Shown here: positions 53,759 to 62,960 of the stretch, one piece after another
Layout: each line of letters opens with the position of its first letter
How positions within the stretch are numbered: the stretch's first letter is position 1
Source of the DNA: Aphrocallistes beatrix
Taxonomy: Eukaryota > Porifera > Hexactinellida > Sceptrulophora > Aphrocallistidae
NCBI GenBank assembly: GCA_963281255.1
Contig: OY725488.1
Span: 4,859,925-4,923,924 of the forward strand
Length of the DNA stretch: 64,000 bases
Reading direction: 5' to 3'
Program-made: the position numbers and the translations under genes
Notes under the pieces: generated by a model
Seen by the model: only the letters and a program-made list of their open reading frames with translations
Databases searched by the model: none
Told to the model about the DNA's origin: nothing

Positions 53759-54499
53759 TTACAATGATTTTTCCAGCAGTCTCTGACGTTTTAATCGATA
53801 ATAGTCCCTCTGCTCTTCTATTAACTGCAGCTGTGCTGAGAATACAGCCATCTGCTGAAACAAAACTTCTTGCTGTAACGGAAGTAAGTCTGCAGCCTTC
53901 AAAAGTTCAACAGAATCATCTCGTTCATCAACAGTTCGCCTTCTCTTCCGACTTTTCTTTGATGTCTTATATGTTGTCGGTATTTCAATTTCTGGAGACT
54001 CTAAAATTGGAGTATCTTCAGCAGATTCATCTGGACCTGTAGCCGATGCTGTTGACGCTATTGCTGGTGCTTGAAAAAGATCAGCAGCACCTGAAATTCC
54101 ACTGAAAGCAGGGGTGTTTTGGAACATCTCTGTTACCCGATCTGCAGAGTCAGCAAAAATACTTCTATCTGCTGATAGGATTTGCATGTCCTCGTCTTCT
54201 ACCTGCCCAGCACTGTTCGTACCCCCTCCAGTCTTTCTGGCTTCCCTAAAGCTAGCATCAACTTTGGACTTAGCGTTTAGCTTTAGGTTGGTCCACTTTT
54301 TTCTGATATCCTCTACAGCTCTGGCATTGCCATGTATTGAGTTGAGTCTGGCTGTGATATCTCTCCAGATTTGTTTCCTCCTTTTGTTTTTGTCAGCGGA
54401 ATTTCCTGACCCTCTCAATATATCACCTGCTGACTCAATTTCATTGATGAGACTGCACTCTTCTTCTCTGGTCCAATTTGCTTTTCGGGTTTTTTCCAT
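53759..54499 (-). CDS. Harbinger accessory SANT/Myb-like (MSANTD-type) protein
   Basis: 246 codons, ATG at 54499, no stops. Residues ~8-90 form a trihelix/SANT-like domain: NWTREEECSLINEIES, a loop, QIWRDITARLNSI and VEDIRKKWTNLKLNAKSKV. The middle is acidic and Ser/Ala-rich. A basic KTSKKSRKRRRT patch (~180) may be a nuclear localisation signal. The C-terminus is a helical, Gln-rich coiled-coil-like stretch (LLPLQQEVLFQQMAVFSAQL...). In Harbinger systems this partner binds subterminal repeats and carries the transposase into the nucleus. Here the palindromic arrays at both ends are the likely targets (inference). It is transcribed in the same direction as the transposase gene, 292 bp away. 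Confidence 0.88.
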   Translation of the reverse strand: MEKTRKANWTREEECSLINEIESAGDILRGSGNSADKNKRRKQIWRDITARLNSIHGNARAVEDIRKKWTNLKLNAKSKVDASFREARKTGGGTNSAGQVEDEDMQILSADRSIFADSADRVTEMFQNTPAFSGISGAADLFQAPAIASTASATGPDESAEDTPILESPEIEIPTTYKTSKKSRKRRRTVDERDDSVELLKAADLLPLQQEVLFQQMAVFSAQLQLIEEQRDYYRLKRQRLLEKSL

Positions 54500-54791
54500 T
54501 TGTTTCGGTATTGTTAATGCAAGTACTCAGCAGCAATTTATATACACGGGAGGATGCCGACTTACCATAACCACTAATGACACCAATTATTTTCGTAACA
54601 CCAAATGACGCAGAAATCTTAACGTCGATCGAGTTAAATTTATTTTACTTCTCATATCCAGTGTTTATATTTTGTCTAAGAGAGGTTTTCATGTTACAAT
54701 ATACAAAGACACTTGTTGTTTATATGTTTTGTTTAATATAATGCATGAGATACAACTTATGCTCTTTGATAGCTCCTAAATTTAGATTAAT

Positions 54792-55835
54792 TCAACTAAA
54801 GTTGTGAATAGCAAACTGATCCCTGTAGTGTTTTGCAGCAATATGTCCAGTTTCCTCAAATGTAAACGGTTCATCCATAATGCTTGTATGATGGTCAATA
54901 GTGCAATCTTCCAACATGGGCTGCTTCCAAACAATAGCCATATTATGAAGAACAGCACAGGCAAGAATAATAGTGCAGACTTTATCTGGAGCCATCCGGA
55001 TCTCGCCGTGAAGGCAATGAAATCTTCTCTTCCATCTCCCAAAGGTTTGCTCGATCAATACACGCGTTTTTTTGTGGGAGTAATTATAATTCTCTTGGGC
55101 ATTTGAAGCAGGCTGTCTGTATGGAGTTAATAAATAGGGTTTCAGCATATACCCACTATCACCTAATATATGCTCACCAGCCAAGAAGTTATTCTCCACA
55201 TATGTTCCGACCTGAGAGAGCTTCCAAATACGTGAATCATGAACTGAACCGGGGAATCTTGCCAATACATCGGAAAATCTACCATCAGGTAGACAGATAG
55301 CTTGGACATTTATGGAGTGGTAGAAATGTCGGTTTACGTAATCTGCCTCATTTTCAGAAGGCTTTTGAATACGAACATGCGTTCCATCTACAAGTCCAAG
55401 AACGCCGGGGAGGTTCGCGAACTCATAAAACTGTGACTTAATCGTAGCCATGTCAGCAGAACCGGGCATGCTAATAAACTTCGAATATACCGATTGCAGT
55501 CCAAGTGCAACGGCTCTGATGTACCTGCAAGCTGAGGGCTGGCTCACGTGAACTCCATCACCACAAATAATCTGAAAAGTACCAGATGCAAAAAATTGTA
55601 GAGCAACACAAACTTGTACGTGTGGATGTGCAGCATGAGATCTATCAGTTGTATTAAGATGATCAACTATGATCTCTGTAATCTTTAATATTGCTGACCT
55701 TGAGAAGCGAAAACGCTGCATCAATTCTAGATCATCATAGAATTCCAGAGGATCACTACGATCTCTGAACACTCTCTCTCTCTCGAGTGACTCTTCCGAA
55801 TCTTCTACTAAAAACAATGGGATCATTCCTGCCAT
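54792..55835 (-). CDS. HARBI1-type DDE transposase, intact
   Basis: 347 codons, ATG at 55835, no stops, a normal length for HARBI1-like proteins (~350). N-terminal helical region, then a helix-turn-helix-like segment (ALQFFASGTFQII...VSQPSACRYI). The DDE_4 nuclease core has Asp150 in GLVDGTHVRI, Asp226 in ILGDSGYML and Glu262 in LIEQTFGRWKRRF, giving DD35E spacing. PGSVHDSRIW and the C-terminal ACAVLHNMA are family motifs. It would excise and insert the element at 3-bp targets with the SANT-like partner. All key residues are present, so this copy may be active or only recently silent. It is an element gene, not the domesticated host HARBI1. Confidence 0.93.
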   Translation of the reverse strand: MAGMIPLFLVEDSEESLERERVFRDRSDPLEFYDDLELMQRFRFSRSAILKITEIIVDHLNTTDRSHAAHPHVQVCVALQFFASGTFQIICGDGVHVSQPSACRYIRAVALGLQSVYSKFISMPGSADMATIKSQFYEFANLPGVLGLVDGTHVRIQKPSENEADYVNRHFYHSINVQAICLPDGRFSDVLARFPGSVHDSRIWKLSQVGTYVENNFLAGEHILGDSGYMLKPYLLTPYRQPASNAQENYNYSHKKTRVLIEQTFGRWKRRFHCLHGEIRMAPDKVCTIILACAVLHNMAIVWKQPMLEDCTIDHHTSIMDEPFTFEETGHIAAKHYRDQFAIHNFS

Positions 55836-56389
55836 TTAGATGAGCCGAGAAAGGTATATGATAATATTAATAAGAAATGGATATAATTTTTTCATTATAA
55901 ACCTAATTATACTAAAGTAATTTCATCGGAGTGCAAGTAAGATCACACTGGTATTTCACTAGTATAAGTTTTGCAATGTACATTCCTAAACACATTCAAA
56001 AGATGTGTTGGTTGCCATAAAGATTCCTTGCTTCCTTTGATATTGGCTAGTGTAGAATAATTATAGATTACATACATAAAACAATGCATTTTCATAATAG
56101 AATTCAATCAAGTCAAAACAATCTTTAACCACAGATATTCTAAGAGACTCACCAGGCATTCCAGGCGGTACAACTACATAGTTAGAAGCTATGTCTTACA
56201 GGAGTGGGTTAATCAATCTTATTTGCTCCTAATATTGACATTAATGGCCTCAATTTTGCTCAAAAAGAAGAAATATAGTTTATTTTTACTAGATCAATAC
56301 TAAATGACTACTTACAATTACCAATATTATACTTTAGTTTTGTATTTGATTAGTATAATAATATATTCTAATCATATTAACCCTAACGT
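55836..56389. other. Harbinger 5' non-coding segment
   Basis: Lies upstream of the transposase ATG up to the right array and should contain its promoter. No clear TATA or splice signal can be singled out in this AT-rich sequence. Confidence 0.45.
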
Positions 56390-56563
56390 TATTTCTAAGT
56401 TCGATCTTAAGATCGATCTTAACTAAGATCGATCTTAATTCTTAGTGAATACCACTAAGTTCGATCTTAAGATCGATCTTAACTAAGATCGATCTTAAGA
56501 CTTAAGATCGATCTTAAGACTTAAGATCGATCTTAGTGCTTAAGATCTTAGTGAATACGGCTG
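56390..56563. repeat. Harbinger right subterminal palindrome array
   Basis: At least eight AAGATCGATCTT cores separated by AACT or GACTTA, plus an inward GTGAATACCACTAAG copy of the terminus. Confidence 0.88.
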
Positions 56564-57027
56564 CTGGTGTCGCTCTAAAAACGACACATTTTAAATGCGA
56601 AATGTCCAACAGCTATAACTTCTTTTAACAGTGCCAGATCATCTTTTTAATGCTGAATTCATGCTCAGCACTAGATTTCCAGCAATTTGATATATATATT
56701 GACCATATTTGGAAATATTTTTGTTTGACCGTGCCTAGCAACAGCCATGAATTTTTAACATTCCTGACCGTTGCTAGGAAAAGGCAACCAAAAATATTTC
56801 CAAATATGGTCAATATATATACCAAATTGCTGGAAATTTAGTGCTGAGTACGAATTCAGTATTAAATGAACGACCTGGCATAGTCAAATAAAGTTATAGG
56901 TATGGGATTTCGGCGGAAACAATCGGACATGGTCATTTTTGGGCCCCAAGTGATAACTGTCAACTTTTTCACACTTTTGAAGGTGTCATGATGTGAAAAT
57001 ATTTGATATGTCATATTTTGAAGTTAA

Positions 57028-58244
57028 GGTTGGTGTTTCCCATGCGAAACTTGTTTTTTATTATAAATGTGCCCAAATTGCTTTTTTATCATTTTTAGAT
57101 CCTTATATGGGTTCTAAAAAATAATCCCGATTTTTATAACTCCAGCCCCAATATTTCGCCACTTTGAGCCACTTGTATCACCTGGTGTCGCTCTAAAAAC
57201 GACACATTTCAAATGCGAAATGTCCCACAGCTATAACCTCTTTCAACAGTGTCAGATCATCTTTTTAATGCTGAATTCATGCTCAGAACTAGATTTCCAG
57301 CAATTTGATATATATATTGGCCATATTTGGAAACATTTTTGTTTGACCGTGCCTAGCAACGGCCAGAAATTATTTAACATTCCTGACCGTTGCTAGGAAA
57401 AGGCAACCAAAAATATTTCCAAATATGGTCAATATATATATCAAATTGCTGGAAATTAAGTGCTGAGTACGAATTCAGTATTCAAATAACGACCTGGCAT
57501 AGTCAAATAAAGTTATAGGTATGGGATTTCGGCGGAAACTGTCGGACATGGTCATTTTTGGGCCCCCAGTGATAACTGTCAACTTTTTCACACTTTTGAA
57601 GGTGACATGATGTTAAAATATTTGATATGTCATATTTTGAAGTTAAGTATTACTATAAGTTGTTGATTTAGGATGTTTTGATGTTATTTATTATCAGAAT
57701 ACAGTAAAAACAAATAGAAATCAAGCCTTTCCGAAGAAAATTGCTTTGTAGCCAGTATTTAGCACTTAAAAAAATCAATTTACAAAGGAGGAATCTCTAG
57801 TTACAAAGGTCGTAGAGTTAAAAACTCGACGGTTTTAGAAAGATCTCGTCACGTAGAACAAAATGATAGAGACAGATTTTTGATATTCTACTTTAGAAAA
57901 AAGTTAAAATATTTTTCCTTACGAAAATCTGCCTCTAAATTTTTATAAACGAAATTTGAAAGAAAAAATTATTTGGGTTAAAATTGAAAATTCTATTCCT
58001 ATTATTTTCTTTATTCAACCATTTTGTGCAAGAATAATTGAGTAAAAGAGGCATAAGGCATTAAAGTTTCCTTGAATGTCCTGTATAAATTAGGTCATTT
58101 GGGAAAAAAAAAATTTTTCTCTTACTTCTTGGGCTCCCGAAAAGTGTATTTTTGCAGATAACTCATCGAGAATAGTTTCCACCAAAAATTTCAGAATAAA
58201 ATAATGAAAACTTTTAAAGTTAGTTCTGGAAGGAAACACCAACC
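57028..58244. mobile_element. TTAAGG-family element, complete copy B
   Basis: Flanked by TTAA at 57024-57027 and 58245-58248. The uninterrupted target GAAGTTAAGTATTACTATAAG occurs inside copy B itself (~57640), showing insertion into a sister element exactly at TTAA. Confidence 0.88.
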
Positions 58245-60050
58245 TTAAGTACTACTATAAGTTGTTGATTTAGGATGTTTTGATGTTATTTATTATCAGA
58301 GTACAGTAAAAACAAATGGAAATCAAGCCTTTCCGAAGAAAATTGCTTTGTAGCCTGTTTTTAGCACTTAAAAAAAATCAATTTTACAAAGGAGGAATCT
58401 CTAGTTACAAAGGTCGTACAGTTAAAAACTCGACTGTTTTAGAAAGATCTCGTCACGTAGAACAAAATGATAGAGACAGATTTGTGATATTCTACTTTAG
58501 AAAAAAGTTAAAATATTTTTCTTACGAAAATCTGCTTCGAAATTTTGTATAAACGAAATTTGAAAGAAAAAATTATTTGGGTTAAAATTGAAATTCTATT
58601 CCTATTATTTTCTTTATTCAACCATTTTGTGCAAGAATAATTGAGTAAAAGAGGCATAAGGCATTGAAGTTTCCTTGAATGTCCTATATAAATTAGGTCA
58701 TTTGGGGAAAAAATAATTTTCTCTTACTTCTTGGGCTCCCGAAAAGTGTGTTTTTGCAGATAACTCATCGAGAATAGTTTCCACCAAAAATTTCAGGAGA
58801 AAATATTGAAAACTTTTTAAGTTAGTTCTGGAAGGAAACACCAACCTTAATACTAAATTTGTGCTCAGCACTAAATTTCCAGCAATTTGAGATATATATT
58901 GACCATATTTGGAGAAGTTTTTGGATGTCCGTGCATAGCAACGACCAGAAATTTTTTCACATTCCTGGCTGTTGTTAGGAACCCGCAGCCAAGGAATTTC
59001 TCCAAATATGTCTAATATATATATCAAATTGCTGGAAATTTAGTGTTGAGCACGAATTTAGCATTAAAATGATGATCTGACATGGTTCAAAGAAGTTATG
59101 GATATGAGACTAAATGTGTCCTTTTATAGGCCACACCAGGTGGTACAAGTGGCTCTAAGTGGCGAAATATTAGCATTGAAATTCTAGAAATCAAAATTAT
59201 TGTTTAGAACCCCTTTAGTTATCCTAAAATGGTTAAAAAGGACTTTTGGCAAATTTTTGATAAAAAACAAAATGCCCGGAAAGGCCAACCTTTAAAAAAT
59301 CAATTTTACAAAAGAGGTATCTTTAGTTACAAAGGTCGTAGAGTATTGCACTCGACGATTTTGGAAAGATCTCGTCACGTAGATACAAAATGATATATAT
59401 ATTTTCGATATTTTATTTTAGAAGAACGTTAAAATATTTTCCTTACGAAAGTATGCTTCTAAATATTGTAGCAACGAAATTGGAGAGAAAAATTTAATCA
59501 TTTTCTTTATTCAACCATTTCGTGCAAGAATGATTGAGTAAAGTATGCATAAGCAATTGAAGTTTCCTTGAATCCCCTATAAATTAGGTGATTTGAGAAA
59601 AATTCTTTCTTGCTTCTTGTTCTCCCAAAAAGTGAATTTTTGCATATAACTAATCGAGAACAGTTTCCACAAAAAAATTTATTGGAGAAAATAATGAAAA
59701 CTTTTTGAGTTAGTTCTGGAAGGAAACACCAACCTTAATAATCAAAATAATTCAACGGGAAATTTTTTTTCTGGAAATTAGTCATTTTACAAGGAAGAAA
59801 TCGAACACAATATCCTTACAACCCTGTACAACCCTGAAAATTTTCATATTCTTTCATAAATGCGTGATCTATCGAATGAACAGAATGTTTTTTGAAATTT
59901 TGAAATTGGTAAAAATTCATGATAAAACACCAAAGGAATTTATTTTGTAGTAATTTTGATACTATTTTTTTCATAATTCTCTTTTTATTCGTAATATCAA
60001 AGATCTGTCTGTTCATTTTGTTCTACTCTTAGAGGTCTATTAAATGATGA

Positions 60051-60685
60051 AAACAAGTGTGAAGAAATACAATGAAGCATAAAATGAGGATATGACCTAG
60101 TACCTGCTCCCTTAAAATTTAGCTATTCCAGATTGCACCCTTGCATTGCATGCAAATCCCATTTGAAACACTGATTATTCTTATTAAAATGCTATTTAGA
60201 TACGCGTGGATTTAATAGTCTTATGATATAAGTTGAATAATTATAGAGTTTCTAAAAACCTTGTTGGGACTAAGTACTTTTTCAATTTCCTATTCTCTAT
60301 CCAAACCTCAAAAACTCCTATTGGTTGCTTTTGGAGTACCAAAATGTCACATGGGGAAACAAGATATAAGTCGAGATTTTTGCAAAGTTTTCAACCGCGA
60401 AACCTGTCGGTCTAACAACGAGTTTTCATGCTATCGTGTTATTATCAGTATTCGTATCAGTTGATGCATTTGAATATTATCCATGTTCGGTGTTCAGATG
60501 ACACTTTTCATGTATACTCAGGTTTAATCGGTTCTAACCTTTCTGTTCCCTAATTTCCACTCTCATATACTTCTTGAATTTTGATACTCTCGCTCGCTTT
60601 TTAATTAATTCTTTCTCAATGTGCTTTGTAATTATGTAATTATAGATGTTATTTTATTTTCTATATTTAGTATTTTTTCTTTGTG
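60051..60685. promoter_or_regulatory. Upstream region of the BCKDHA exon
   Basis: AT-rich, no repeat recognised. TTTTATTTTCTATATTTAG at 60652-60670 has a pyrimidine-rich run and AG, i.e. a good splice acceptor 15 bp before the ATG. The coding exon may therefore follow a 5' untranslated intron or a trans-splice. No promoter element can be named with confidence. Confidence 0.35.
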
Positions 60686-60988
60686 ATGAGTTCTTTTACA
60701 AGAATCTTTTCCTTTCATTCATATCATAGCGCTCATATAACTATTTCAAAATGTTATGGATACATTCTAACATCAATTATTCAAATTAGAAGTCTAACAA
60801 AATATGGAATTAATTTTTCTAATGGTTCTCCAGATTGTACTTACTCTACCGATTTGGATAAGTGTAAAGTTATGCCTAAAGATTCTTCTTTACCAATTTA
60901 TCAGGTTATGAATCAAATTGGAAGTGTTTTAGACTCAAATCAATTGTTGATGCCCAAAACGCTAGTATTGGAGATATATAAGCAAATG
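60686..60988 (+). CDS. BCKDHA: Branched-chain keto-acid dehydrogenase E1-alpha, first coding exon
   Basis: 101 codons from ATG 60686 to a GTAGTT donor at 60989 (phase 0). The first ~45 residues are rich in Ser, Arg, Ile, His and Tyr with few acids, as in a mitochondrial presequence. The last part (LPIYQVMNQIGSVLDSNQ, then PKTLVLEIYKQM) matches the conserved start of the mature E1-alpha protein, where the family has PIYRVMDxxG...LYKxM. E1-alpha with E1-beta decarboxylates keto acids of Leu, Ile and Val in the mitochondrial matrix using thiamine diphosphate. The cofactor-binding exons are not in the window, so the first intron is longer than 3 kb and filled with transposons. Confidence 0.82.
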
Positions 60989-61027
60989 GTAGTTATTATA
61001 TATTATTTAAATATATTTTAGAGTAGC

Positions 61028-61732
61028 ACCTCTATAAGTAGGGTCTCTGTATTTGGGGAACCTCTTAATGAGGGGAAAATTAAGGCCTTCTTTATTCATT
61101 TCCATACAAATGAACCTCTATAAGTAGGGAATGCGGTTATAAATTTAAGAAATTATTTTGCCTTTAGAATTAACCTCTTTAATTGGGGGTAAATTGATGG
61201 AAGATCGGTTATCTTTGCAGGTCGTTATAAGTTTGTGTTTTACCTTGACCTGACTTGAGCTAGAATGTAATTTTCAGATCATCTTAGCTGACGATATTTT
61301 GTTCAAAAGATAGAAATAAACGAAATATATGTATTATAGTCTTAAAATAACAACAAATTACTTGAATTTACTATAAATTGATTTTTTTAACATTTTGGAT
61401 AAATATGTTGTAATGATTATACACAATCATAAGTAAGAACGAGTGAGCTAAGTTGACTAATTCATTGAAAGATGATGAAGAATTATGAATTATTCAATTA
61501 ATGAATTATTCAAAATCTCAAACATTAGAACAGATTCTATGCCCAAAAGTGGTTATAAGGTTGCTCATGTTATATACCTCTAACATTGCTCAGTCCCTAA
61601 GCGAAATATCAAATATTTTTTCATTATTTTAGTTTCAAATTTTGAGTAATTCATTGATAATTCATGAATTAGTCAACTTAGCGAGTGTGTGGGTACATTT
61701 TAGCCGTCCCGAGCTCTCCCACTAATGGCGGT
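61028..61732. mobile_element. Element with CCTCTATAAGTAGGG ends, split by a MITE
   Basis: The left part repeats ACCTCTATAAGTAGGG twice (61029, 61112). The right part is the GCCGTCCCGAGCTCTCCCAC block also seen at 7455 and 21700. It lies in the BCKDHA intron 40 bp after the exon. Confidence 0.55.
61448..61681. mobile_element. MITE family CTAAGTTGAC, copy 3
   Basis: 234 bp, ends CTAAGTTGACTAATTCATTG and inverse, with near-exact duplication CGAGTGAG / CGAGTGTG at 61440-61447 and 61682-61689. It closely matches 27733-27951 in reverse orientation. Confidence 0.85.
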
Positions 61733-62090
61733 TTCCTGTATTAGTATTATTTGAATTCACAGATATTAGTCCAACAATGGACTAAGGATATTGCTGACTC
61801 GTATCTGGCGCATCACTCAGTTAGCGGAACCCATTTAGTACCACAACGGGTTTTTCGAGAATACCATAATTTCGAGAATAAAGAAATTTTGACTAAAGGT
61901 GTAGACTGTTTACCGACAATCGAAGTTACCATACGATTTTTGATCTAACACTTGGAATCACATTGGAACACCTTATAAAATCCAAATTAGTCATTACTCA
62001 TTGAATGCAACCCTAACATTTTAAACAAAAAAAACAAAAAAATCCTAGAGTTTTAATTTATAAGATATATTTATATATATATATATATCT
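61733..62090. other. Intronic sequence, no feature except AT tract
   Basis: A short open frame at 61751-61948 has TWTKDIADSYLAHHSVSG-like residues and might be a transposase scrap, but no family is recognised. Ends in a (TA)n tract before the CBU. Confidence 0.35.
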
Positions 62091-62585
62091 GTATCGAATT
62101 GATTGAAGAAACTGGCAGGCACAGAAAGCTAATTTTTGGCATGTGGGAGTCTTTTGGCTATGGCTCCAGTAAGTTCTGAGCTCAGACCAAAATGTCGACT
62201 CATCATGGAATTATGACGTCATTGTCACATTTTTAAAAGTTAAGCAACACAGTTATTCGGGCATAACTCAGCTATTATAGGAGATAGAAGGCTGAAATTT
62301 TGATTGAATCTGTATACTAACACGTCTCACATATGATGCAACTATCATCAAAAAATGATGACTCATCACTTTACTATGACGTCATCATTACTCATCAAAA
62401 TTTTAAAATTTGACAAATTTGGTGTTTTTTCGAGTGATATCGATTTTAAAACTAAGATAGACATATTTAGAGATGATATCTCCCTTATAATTAACCAATG
62501 TCACCTCCATGCGACCGAAGGGAGCCTCCGGCGGAAAGGAAATGTGTGCCAGCCTCGCAGCGCTTGCAAGCGAAGCGCGCTTGTA
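62091..62585 (+). mobile_element. CBU copy 15 (forward)
   Basis: Clean full unit with two TGACGTCA and one TGACTCA sites and a slightly altered tail (GCAGCGCTTGCAAGCGAAGC). Joined directly to an inverted copy. Confidence 0.85.
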
Positions 62586-62935
62586 ATCTATATCGCACGA
62601 AAAACAACCAAATTTATCAATTTTTAAAATTTTAATGAGTAATGTGACGTCCTAATAGAGTGATGAGTCATCATTTTTTGATGATAGTTGTATCATATTT
62701 GAGGTATGTTAGTATGCAGATTCTATTAAAACTTCAGCCTTCTATCTCCTATAATGGCTGAGTTATACTCGAATAACTAACTTTTAAAAATGTGACAATA
62801 ACCTCATAATTCCATAATGAGTCGACATTTTGCTCTGAGCTCAGAACTTACAGGAGCCATAGCCAAAAGACTCCCACATGCCAAAAATCAACTTTCTGTG
62901 CCCGGCAGTTTCTTCAATCAATTCGTTACAGATAT
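62586..62935 (-). mobile_element. CBU copy 16 (reverse), tail-less
   Basis: Starts in the body (ATCGCACGAAAAACAACC) and ends at the head GTTACAGATATATA. With copy 15 it makes an 845-bp foldback with TA-rich ends. Confidence 0.85.
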
Positions 62936-62960
62936 ATATATATATATATACATACGTATA

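Larger units (their letters stand above)
53277..56563 (-). mobile_element. Harbinger transposon, complete with two genes
   Basis: 3287 bp, ends GCCGTATTCACTAAGA and inverse, with 3-bp duplication CTG at 53274-53276 and 56564-56566. The empty site is visible at 57175-57200 (TATCACCTGGTGTCG). It encodes a SANT/Myb-like protein and a HARBI1-type transposase, both on the minus strand and both open. The two-gene layout is the superfamily standard. Confidence 0.93.
51047..60050. mobile_element. Nest of TTAA-flanked palindromic elements
   Basis: Several copies of a ~1.22-kb non-coding family (ends GGTTGGTGTTTCC / GGAAACACCAACC, TTAA on each side) are inserted into each other. Complete copies are 51267-52483 and 57028-58244. 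The copy split by the Harbinger ends at 58846. Partial copies end at 59291 and ~59742. Segments 53030-53230 and 59810-60040 are inverted copies of each other. No open frame belongs to the family. Confidence 0.75.
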
